A stretch of 64,000 nucleotides of DNA, taken from Lateolabrax maculatus. Its lineage: Eukaryota > Chordata > Actinopteri > Acropomatiformes > Lateolabracidae. The stretch covers positions 15,909,001 to 15,973,000 of the forward strand of contig CM062219.1 in NCBI GenBank assembly GCA_031216445.1, written 5' to 3'. Each line of letters begins with the position of its first letter. Position 1 is the stretch's first letter. A program made the translations under genes and the position numbers. The notes beneath the pieces are model-generated. The model was not told the origin of the DNA and searched no databases. It saw nothing but the letters and a program-made list of their open reading frames with translations. Shown here in pieces: positions 1 to 11,800 of the stretch.

Positions 1-854
1 CAAGGAATTCACAAAACCACCAAAATTGTGACTGGGGGAATACACATGGTCACAGGTTCTTTTACTCATTCCTCTCGTCAGTGTCTGTATATATGTCTCT
101 CAGATGATAGATGTTGAAAGTTGATATCCCTCTGGGGTTCACTCTGACAGTAGAAGTTTATGATAGTGTTTGGGACAACTTCTGGGGAAAACAAAGCAGC
201 TGCACTAACACTAGCACTAGAAACAGTTCTGGGGAATTGTACTCTAAAGCTACACATGAATGAAACCAATGATAAACTATTTATAATACAGAACAACTGA
301 AGTGGTGGGACAAATGTTTTTTTCCAGAATGGCATGACTAAGTTTTCAATAAAAATATTACATACTGTATCCACCCATATGATAACCTGTACTATTTGCA
401 TATAGTGCAATATGCTTTGGCGTGTACAAAGCATTCAATTTGACAAAAACAAGAGATGGAGAAAAAAAAAATAACACAATTATCTCAAATAATCAAATTG
501 AATATAAAACAATAACTGTAGCTTAAAGATTCAGCTAATGTTTTATGAATAACCTGATTATCTTCTCTCCCACACTCTGCAGAGAAAAGAAAATCACAGA
601 AGAATTAGAAATCCTGTGGAGTAGATATGTTTGAGCAAACTACTTTGAACATATATTCAATACAGTGATTTAAAGAGAGAAATTGATCAACCACACCAAG
701 CAAGTGTTCATAGATAATATCTGTATAATGCTATATACATTTAATGTCAATGCTATATACAAATTCAATCAGATCATTACATGCTTTGAGATGTATTTTT
801 TGCTGTTATTACCGGGCTTGCCATTGACTAAAGTCAAAGAAAACATAAAAATAC
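1..854 (-). other. unc13b: unc13b intron (partial), no exon recognised
   Basis: AT-rich intron sequence lies downstream of the exon ending at 855. No C1- or C2B-coding exon is visible, so the rest of the gene lies beyond position 1. Confidence 0.7.
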
Positions 855-3800
855 CTGGGATAAACTCATCTTGAGATTGGGATCCCTGAGACCCTTGAGA
901 GCCATGGGACCCTTGGGACCCCTGAGCAGATTTGGACAGTCTATGACGAGTTTGCCTCTTTTCCTTCAGAATGCGCTGGAAATTAGCTATACGTTCTCTG
1001 TGACTGGCATCGGTAGGTTTACCTTGATTCACCTCATCAAGGATGTGGTTTTCCCTAATTGGACTTAACCGCACCTCATCTGTAGTGAGCACTGGACCCA
1101 GTGGACTCTCGCCCCGCCTTGCTGGACAATGGTCTGGTGTTAAGTCAAAGTTGGACAGTTCCCCATCTGTTGGGCATTCTCCTTTGCCCTGTGAAATCTC
1201 TACAGAGTGATACTCAGTTGGGGTGCAGGGAGAGTGGCTTGCTTCATGGGGGGATGCTGGAAGGGAGCATGGCAGGTTCTCATATTTCTCAAGACAATCC
1301 ACATAGACTGAAGCCTCACTCTCCTCATTTGGAGTACTGAATTGAGTATGATTCTCTGTCAGACTAACTTCTCCCTCTGTATACTCAGTACTGCTCTGCT
1401 CCTCCTTGGGTTCACTGGCTTTTCTAACAGGGGATGGAGATGCCTCAGACCCACTATCATTTTTCACACCTTCAGGGTTGGATCCTTCAAACTTTTTCAA
1501 AGCCCCTTTCAAAGCTGATCTGAAAGTGAGTACAGCCTTGCTAAAAGTTGTTACATCAAAACCTACATTGGTGGTCTTGGCGCTATCAGGATCTATTTCA
1601 GAAGACTCCTCTGACATATATTCTCTTGCTTCGTCCCTGGAGATGCTGTGATCTGTCCACTCCCTGTCCAAACTGTCAGTAGACCCCAGATCAAGAGTGT
1701 CCCCAGATGATGGACAGTCATCGCACAGTGAATGTGGCTCCAGGTAACCATCATCACAGTCTGTCAACAGCACAGTGGAGCAACTCAGACTCCTGGAGGG
1801 CCCACTACCCAGTTCATTTGCACAAGCATCCATGGTGTGGTAACCGGAACTACGTGAGTATGGGCAGTTTGCAGAACAGTCGCACTCCAAGTTTTCTTCC
1901 TCATTTTGTAGCCTGGGGGGCCTCCAGTCCAACATACTGGAAGAACTCGAAGGAGAGTTGTAATGGTGTCCAAACAGCAAAGAGAGATGCTCAGAGCTGT
2001 TGTTTGAAGAATGACCCGGTGTGCTGCTTTGTGTCTCCTCTGTGGCACCCCTGTCCCAAACACCTAGACAATTCTCTAGCTTTTCTCGACTGTTTGCAAA
2101 AGAGCACATGTCCTCCTCACTCCAACCTCCTTCTCCACTTATACTGTTCTGCATATCAACAGAAGGCCATCTGACATAGTCTGTGTCACCAGAGAGAAAG
2201 CCTGCCTCTAGACAGTTGGAACTGTGACATGATGACAAAGAGCTGGTGCTTTGGTAGTCATGGCCACAATGAAGCTCCAGGCAGCAGGGGTCAGGTCTTG
2301 TAGGGCCTAGCATGTGCATGTTTGAACTCTGCTGCAAGTTTTCTTGGTCTGTTTGGAGAGTGACTCTACCAACATGCCACTGTTTCGGTGATCTATGAGA
2401 TAGTATACATCCTGAATCTTTTCCATGATCTTTGCGATCCAACAGTGTTCTGGTGTCTTGAAGAGTTGTGATGGCGTTCTGTCTACCCAGGCTTCCTCGC
2501 CTGATGCAGGGTGTTTGATAGACAGGACTAGGATTAGGTGGAGCTGAAGCCCCAGAGTACAGCTCACCTATTTCACTGAGCACTGCATCTACACAACAAG
2601 ATACTTCATCCACCGAGCCTCGCACAGATGTTAGATACTGCCTCAGGTCAGATATTTCATCCTGGATCTTATTGATGCCTTTCAGCTCTTTTAGGATATG
2701 TTCCACTATGTTACTAGAGCCTTCTTCTGCTTCCTCATCCTTCATCTCCTCCTTCTCTTCTTCATTTGTGATCCTTTCAATGAGCCTGGGTATAGTATCT
2801 TTCAGAACCCCAATGCCTTCCTGGCAATCAGAACTGCTATTTGCCCCAGATGGGGTGAGGTCAGCTTTTGTGCAGGTAGTGTCCATTGATGACAGGTCAT
2901 GAAGGGAGTTATCATCTGGCCCCTGCAGGCACTTCTGCAGCTTTCTGCGCAGGCTTTGCCCCACTTTTGGGCTCTGTGATCTCTTCTTTTGCATGTCACA
3001 CCTCTTGGGCGAGAGTTGAAGAAGCTCTGATTTGCAGGGTTCATCCTGTCCGCTGAGGTTTCCTCTGGGGAACATCCCTGAGAAGTGGCACTCTTGATCA
3101 GCTGTTCCCACACATGGACAAACCACTGCCTCAGAGACTCCTCTTTAGATTTGTGTTAGCCTAAGCCAACATCTTAAACTTCAAATGATTGAGTGCCTGA
3201 ACCATGACTGACAAGAAAAAAACTGGACAATAAGTTACTTTGTTGACGAAGCAGCAAAAACTCAAAATACTGATCAGCATTTGTTGTGTGTCAATTGAAT
3301 TTATGATATGAATCTCATCTGTAGCTCATTTGGTTGGTAGTTCTGCTATGACCTTATTCTGTCATTCACGTCTCTGCCATAAAATAGCCACCAAACTTAA
3401 TTATTAAACCACCAAATTAAGAAAATTGTACATAGGTGATTATATGTTACTTAAAAAAGATAAATTTACTTTCTCAGCTATCACATTAATATTTCTTATA
3501 TAAATCCAACTCATGGATTAAAACTCAGATAATCAAATTCATATTTTCATCATTATAATTATCTATTTTGACTTATTTACTGGAATTCTATTTTTATGAC
3601 CAACAGACCAGATAGTTAAGAGAGAAAAATAGCTAAAGAGAGAACACATTACTAAGTATAGAAGTAGGATAGACAATGTTGCTTTAACTGACATCCTCTC
3701 AGTCTGAGTAGCAACTTGCAGAATGAACACTATGCAGCTGCTTAGATCTCTGTAATTAGGATGCTTTGGAATGGCAGCTTGGTAATTAGCTGACAGGTCA

Positions 3801-6800
3801 ATTCTCTCCTTTAAGGTCATGTCATTCTTTCACATCCATACCAGCTGCACATCTTGAAAGTTCTGACCCATTGCCTACAGTATACACACTAGAGGGATTA
3901 TTGATTACCCCAAAAATCCAACATAAATCTATCTGATGGCATTACATAATCCAGGAAAATAACTAGTCAACCACTTGGAAAAAATTATGAAAATTAAAAC
4001 GCGCTTGTTTACAAAATAAATAGGGCACAAGTTGAGCAGTTATATGCTCCTTCAATTTAGTCATAGTATATATTAGACACAGCTCAGTGATATCAACTTT
4101 GTGCACTGAGCATCACCATATAGATAATCACATCAGGAATTTAGAAAATCCATTAACTGTAATGGTCCAACAGACAATTCCTGCCGAAGGCCCCTTAAGA
4201 TCACACATAGACAGGTAAGAATACTGCTGCTTGGAAGACTTTAACTGGACACAGTAGGATATGTTAGAACTACAGAATAGTTTCTTTGGAATTTCTTGAC
4301 ACTTTAACTAAGTTGACTGTTCAACGTCACCTTTTAAGAATATTCAATATATAAAATGTACTGTTAATCTCTCTTTTTGTTTCTTTTATTGCTTCATCTC
4401 AGTAACTAAAAATTGCCCTACAGCTTCAGCAAGGTCTCCTAAAATGTTCTTGAACTTAAAAGTTTTAATTAAAGCCTTAAACAAAACACAATATCATTTT
4501 CTTTAACTGCCTCCCACTATGGATTAAGAATGATGCATGCTGATTTCTAGGTATTTTTCTCCACTGCTTGAATGAACAAGCTGACTACAATTATTTTGTA
4601 AATGTATTTTCTAAAATAGCATGACAAGGTTACATAACTAGGATGTGCTTTACCTTTCACTTTGGTAAGTGGATTCCCTATACCATTAAATTATTATTAA
4701 ATTATTCCAGACAGTGTATAGTTGCTAACTATATTAACCCACCTCTGCCCTGGAGGTCTCTAATAAGCATTTGAGCACTGAAGGTGTGTGTTGGCCTGAT
4801 AAGGGTTTGGTAGGCAGCAAAGTATAATCAAACCTTCAGAATAGAATGTTTTCTATTACTGAATTTGAAATAAAGATGATGAGCATATCAGCTAAATGGA
4901 ATTAGGCTATCTGAAATTAACTGGGAGCATTTTGCTTCCCATTAAAATATCATGTACATGTGTTCTGACATTTCTGAGTTAATTAAATACTGTAAAAATA
5001 AAAAATAAATACAAACAAGAATATCTGTCTGAAATACATTTGTTGTTTGACACATTTGGTATTACATACCAACTGATACAATAAATAAATAAAATAAAAT
5101 AAAATAAATTGAACCACACTTCTGAGGGCCACTGGCTCTTTTTAGGGACAGCCATGAACCCCTATATGTGCACTCTAACAGTTATTCATTAGTTAACTGT
5201 GCAGGATAAAGAAAGGCTGAGGGGCTGGATGTGGTCAGGCCCATTTCCAGGCCGGTCATAGTCTGTAGCAATCTTTTTTTCTCTCCTTACTAAATGGTCA
5301 GTGGCCTGGATTAAAAAAAAAAACAAGACATCTTGCTTTTTAAGTTTTTAAATTGAGTTTTCATCAAATAATGACATTTGCTATAAAAATCTTGATCAAC
5401 CAAGTACTGAAATAAGCTAAAATTTTGTCAATTCTGTAGAAGTACTAAGCCACAATAGACCTTTTCAATGTACATTAGCCAAACGTAAATGTCATACAGA
5501 ATGACATGTATTACTATTATTTAATCAAAGTCTACACAAACTTTAGATTAAGAAAATAAAAATGACATGTAAGCCTTACCTTACAGGAAAAAAATATGAT
5601 CAAGAACAACCTGTAGATATCATCTCGCAAGATCCATTAAATCCGCATGTAGGGTTGCTCAACAGATCAATAATAGTAACACGGTCTTTCTTCAAAATGT
5701 ATCCCCAGGTGTATTATTTAATGCCTATCTCTGCCTCAAACCAGCAGATTTTCTTTAACTGACAGAGATACAGAAGTGCTGAATCCCTAATTTCTACAAG
5801 TGGAACGGCAAGCGCGACAGTGGTAGACCACGATCACACAGCAGTTCACCCTTGGTTAAGTAGCCATCCCTACTTCCCTCCCACCCTCTTGTATGCCTTC
5901 TCTGCTCTCTCTCCTTCTGTCCTCTGGCAATGTGCACAAAGCTAATCTGAGGCTGTGAGACTGCCAGCTCTCAGTCTCATTCACTCTTTTTCTGTGTTTC
6001 CACATCTGCAAGTTGCTGATATTTGTGATTTTTCTTTCTATTCATAAAAAGTGAAAACACTGATCAACATATCAACACCAGTGGTTTTCCTTAAACACAG
6101 TGATCTCCTTGCCTGGTTAATGGAACATTAGAAAGTAATTTCTATTCTAATATTGCAGCTCTGTCATATCAAATATGGGTATTGAAACTGATACTGGAAA
6201 TGGGTCTGGCAGCCAGACCCAAGTCCTGCTCCAGATTTGCCCGTGTGACAAGGAAACTGTAATCACACTACACATCTCATCTCACTGCATTCTTTGAATG
6301 TAAGTAAGCATGTGAGGATGTTTTACAATGTCATATAAAGCATTCCTATTATGCTGGTCAGTGTTATACTGCTAGACAGATTAAAACCAATTCTTATTCA
6401 TTACGGTCTTTCCAGCATTTAGACTTGTGTTCTAAGTGTTTCCCTTTGTCATGTAATAAATTTCACTAAGACAGCTTTCACCTTGCTTTACATCTATATT
6501 CATGTCTTCAATCAGCCATCATTTTTACAGTACATGTTCATTTCAACTGGTCCATGAAAACCAATTATTGTAATGGAGCCAAGCAAGGTTCTGTTTGGGC
6601 TAATGCTTTACTGCCGTTCCATAAAAGAGTCTTAATCAAGGGGATGAACCCCAGTTAGGGGGCCCAAACCTCATTCTTTAAGATTTTGGTACAAAATGAG
6701 GACTCCCATGAGTGGACCATCTTTGCACTATTGATACAATTGATAGGTCCATCATTCGTTCAATGACCTAAGTCAAAAGACAGACAGAATACTTTAGCCT

Positions 6801-8847
6801 CAAAATAATAGTGCGACTGAGAGAGGGAGAGGACACAGAGACTGAGTATCTGCAATTAATTACAAATGCAATATTACTTAAAAACTCAAATAAAAAACAA
6901 TTGCAGTTTTATTATCACTCTTATACATTTTAGTGCATCATCTTGAACAACCAAAGAGGTTAAACTCAACCATTTGTAAAGAATTGTGTTTGTTCACAGT
7001 ATGTGTGTGTATGCATATATGTAATTGTTGTGTATGTGTGGTAGGGTAGGAAAAAAGAGGGTAAAAAAAGTCACACAATGTGATAAGAGATCAGATATTA
7101 TTGGAGGAACTTCAGTTAAACACAGCCTACCTCCCGGAGTTGAACCCTGACTTTATTGATGGCCTTCAACCAACGAAGTCTGGATGGGGAAAAGGGTAAT
7201 GGCGGCCCATCATCATGGAACCTGGGTTACATGGATTTAGGAGTACAGCGGCAGAAAGAGGTGGATAGAAAAAATCTCTCAGATCCCATGCACCTTCATT
7301 ATAGCACATACAAAACTGAGCTGAATTTTGAGAAAAAAAACATACCTTTGTAGTTTAGAGGACCCTCTCTCTGCTGGAATGTCATTGTTCAGGCTCTGTC
7401 TTACCTCAGGAGACAACCTATGTATCTCCTGCTCACTGACAGAGTTTCCATTGTTGGGAAGATGTCCATTGGTGCGTGGCTGGCCATTGGTAGATGGGTG
7501 AAAGCCAGTACTGTGGTAGGAGTGGAAGGACTCCTCCAGTTCTGACCCTCCAGTGCTCTCTTGGCCAGTCTCACTAAGCTGGGAGCTGGTCTGGCTCAGG
7601 TTTCCTGATGACCCAAAGCGACTACTTTCCACTGGACTATAATGGTAAGAAAGGAGTGAGGAAGAAGTTCAATGTCAGAATACTTTTTTTGAGATCAGAT
7701 CTCAGTGAAAAACTATTTCTAAACATTTTGGAATTGTGGTTTATATTTTTCCTCTAGCCAAGGCTAGATAAGTGGGGATTACTACATATAACTAATTTTA
7801 AGTACTTCTTAATTTTACAAATACTTTTAATGCTTTTCATACTGTTGAAATAATCAACACAATTAATGGTATTTGAGCTGTAATGCACCCCATCCATCTA
7901 CTAAGAATTAATCGCAAACACTATTTGACTATTTAGCAAAGGTCTACTTTTATTGCTAACCTCTCTTAATGACCAATTGGTATAGTACACACAAACACTA
8001 CATCATGCCCTAAAAAGATACACAACCTTTCAGGGAGGAAAATAGTGAAATATGAAAATTGTATCAAAGTGTTAGCATGTGAATTATACACTGCATATGC
8101 TCTCTCATCGTAGGGTTGCCATTTTAAACAGAAATAGCATACATAACAGTATGCTCTTTTTTGTGGTGTGATGTATAAAAACCCCTGTAACTGCTAGTCA
8201 TTACTAAAAAGGGTATACTTTATAGAACTACACACAATTACATCTGCATAGTTTATTGTCAATGTTTTCCTTTCCCCTGTCCACCAGACAGAACAAATAT
8301 ATAAGATGTACGATGGTAAGCAAGCTTTTAAAAATGCAGGGTCAAAGTACAGATGGATGTGGCGTTTGAAATGTTACTGTTTATAAAGCGGCATTTGGGG
8401 GGCAAAATGCAGATTAGCGATATTTATAACGTTTTAATTTCTGGGTTGAATGGTAAAATTTGATTTATGTTAATAGATAAACATAATTTCCACCACATAA
8501 AATAATATACAACGCAAATCAGAATTCCACGCTCAAACAAAATGTACATTATCTCAAATTACAACTGAAATAATAATCATTTGAGTATAGAAGTTCAGGT
8601 AAACCATAAATCAGTCTCCAACTGTCAGAGGAGTAGCAAAAGAAATTATGTCTCTTTAAAAAACTAACAAATGATTGAATAAATGACTAGAGGAGTGGAT
8701 ATTCAAATTTGGAGGTTTCTTAATCATAGGCATTAACTTGTGAATTGCCCATGATTATAAAAATATGTACATTTTGTTTTGGAATTCTGTTTTGAAATTA
8801 CATGTAAAATCATGTAGATGCAACACACAAAATACCCATATCAAAGA

Positions 8848-8888
<41 letters not shown>

Positions 8889-11800
8889 TTTACAGAGACA
8901 TATATGGACTCAAGCTAAATATTAACTTATACTAGTGAGGATGGATTGCGGAGCTGGACAGGGAATACATTTTTTCCAAAATGTCAATGCATCATAAATG
9001 GTGAGGGGGAATGCCATTTATTATGCTTCTACTAGCCTTTTTGTATTCAACAGATCCTTCTCGGACTGGTTGTCCAGCTGCACTCCAGAGGTAGGACCTG
9101 CAGAGGGGTATGTTTCTACAAGACTTTCCTTCTCCTTTGGGGTCAGGGATGCTGAAGGATCTACTTCAGGAGTGGAGATGCAAATCTGGGGGTTTGTTAT
9201 ATCATCTGTTGAACCTACCGATTCAGTTTTTGAGGCATCAGATGTTTCAACCTTTTGTACAGTATGTGTTTGACCACTTGTTGGCTTGTTGTTAGTTTTG
9301 GGTTGAGATGTTATAACTGGGACAGTTTGTGGCTTGGGTGGCTCTGCCTGCCAAGGAAAACTGATTTTTGTCCCAAATAATGAAGAAGTGGGTGGCTCTT
9401 GTTTTCCAGCAACAGGCTTATCCTCTTGGAATAGGCTTTCAGAGAATGTTTTTAATCCTGAAAACAGACCACTTCCTCCTTCTGTTTGAGGCATTGACAG
9501 AGTACCTGACGGCGTTGTTGGAGAAAATAGGGATCCAAGAGATTTTCCTGCCTCACTCTGTGTTGACATAAAACCAAACAGAGACTTAGCTTGAGGTGGC
9601 ACTGCATTGTTGGGCAACTGCTTAACTGGAGGATTAGAATCTGCATCATGGGTATTAGGTGGTATTGATTTGTCACTTTCTTTACTCTCAGGGTCTGCTT
9701 TAATGACCACGGGCTTCTCATGTATCATCTCTCCCTCAACAGCTGACTTTTCTCTTTCAGTGTTATCTACCTGATGGGTTAGGTCACATGTAGTGCTTAC
9801 TGAAGCACTTGTGACAGCAGAGGTTTCTGGACAAGTTGCCTCGGATGCCACGGCACTGCTACTTATTACACTGTCAGATTTTCCTTGATTTTTATCTGGT
9901 AGGGTTGAGTCCACTATTTTATTTGTGCTAGTCTCAGTTTCAGATGGAAATACTTTTTGAGGCACACTTTCATTCTTAGTCTGTGTCTGGGAAGTAGTGT
10001 CAGGGGTTGGCTTGGGCTCAGCTGGCATTGGTTCAGATGGCTTAGGCGGTTGTCCCATACCCCCGAATAAAGATCCGCCTATGCCCCCAAGTATTGATGC
10101 TCCAGTCTGTGACCCTGAAGTCTGAGTAGTGGCTCCTCCAAACATCCCTCCAAGTAAAGAACCAGGCTGTGCTGCTGCAGCAGATCCTCCAAACATACCA
10201 CCTAGTAATGATCCACCAGTCTGGGGACCTACAGACTTGGCAGCAGATCCTCCTCCAAACATCCCGCCTAATATTGACCCTCCAGTGCTGGGGGCGGTGG
10301 TTTGAGGACCAGTCTGAGGAGCAGACCCCTTGAATAATCCTCCCAGTAATGATACCCCTGTCTGGGGAGCTGCTGTCTCGTTAGACCCACCAAAAATACC
10401 TCCCAGTAGTGATGCTCCAGCTTGACCAGTAGCAGCTTGGGGTGTTGATTCACCCAAACCAAAAAGTGAGTTCTTCTGCTGTTGCTGAGGACCTTCAGTG
10501 GGTGCAACTGTGGGTTTGAAAAGGGAGGACATAAAGCCTGTAACTATATCTGCTGATGAGTCACCAACAGATTTCTCTGGCTCTGGAGGCTTTTGTTGTC
10601 CCTGGACCACAGCACTTGCGGACTGAGTGGCTGGTGTTTCCTCTTCTACTTTAGTTGGTATTGTATCTTGACTCGCCTGACTACTTACAAGCCCTTGTCT
10701 TACAGGTTGTTGTGCTCGTTCACAGATTTCAGATTCTTTAGACTGAATATCATTAGCTAAAGCAGTTGGCTCATTAGCATCTTGGCAATGAACCTCTTCT
10801 ATGACAGTGCCATCAATTTTGGGTAAGCTTGCACCAATACACTGAACTGTACTGTCGAGTTGCTGTAGTGTATTCGCCTGCTCTTTGCTTTTGGTAGCAG
10901 TATCAATTACAGATGTATTAGGATCAGCTAGAGCTGGAGCAGTTTTACTGTCATCACTAGGTAGAACAGTAACTGCTGACGTAGTGTCGGTGAGAGCTGT
11001 AGTTAATGTTTTCTCATCATTATTAGATTTTGGTGTAGCTGTTGCAATGGGTGTTGCTGGTAGAACAGATCCTCCAAGCATTGACATGTTATCAGGCATC
11101 TCATTAGGAGCAGAAGCTCCAGGTTTAATGCCACCTGGAAAAGATGCACCAGTCTGTGCAGTAGCTGTTTGAGAAGATGATCCCACCAAAATACCTCCTA
11201 GTATAGAGCTACTATTTGGAGATGTTGAGGTTTGGTTGGCAGCCCCACCAAACATTCCACCAAAGGCCCCACTCATCTGAGGTGCTGCAGATCCTCCAAA
11301 AATCCCACCCAAAATAGACCCTCCAGTTTGAGATCCAGCAGCTTGGGTAGCAGATCCACCAAATAAACCTCCAAGTAAGGATGCCCCTGTCTGAGGCCCT
11401 GCTGTTTGAGGAGCAGAGCCTCCACTCTTAGTGGGACCAACCTGAGGTGCAGCTTGAGGAGCAGACCCTCCAAATAAACCACCTAATAATGATCCCCCTG
11501 TTTGAGAAGCTGCTGTTTGGGGTGAAGAGCCTCCAAACATTGCTCCTAAAAGAGAACTTCCAGGCTGAGAAGAGGGCTGAGGGGCAGAGCCTCCAAACAC
11601 AGAGAACAAACCTTTAGTTGGTTGGTCCTTGGGGCCTGATAATCCAGGTGCAGCACCTGCAGGTGAAGGACCTACAGATGTGGGCCCAGAAAATAACGAA
11701 AGCAAACCTTTTCCTGGACTGTCTGAAATGGATCCGGCTTGTGCGGATGGAGTCTGTGGGCCTGTTCCACTGATCCTAGACTGAAGGTCGGAAGCTGGTG

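Noticed and set aside
8850..8884. Possible CRISPR or tandem-array signal among repeats
   Set aside because: All tandem arrays here are simple microsatellites. No spaced direct repeats with unique spacers occur, and the genome is eukaryotic.
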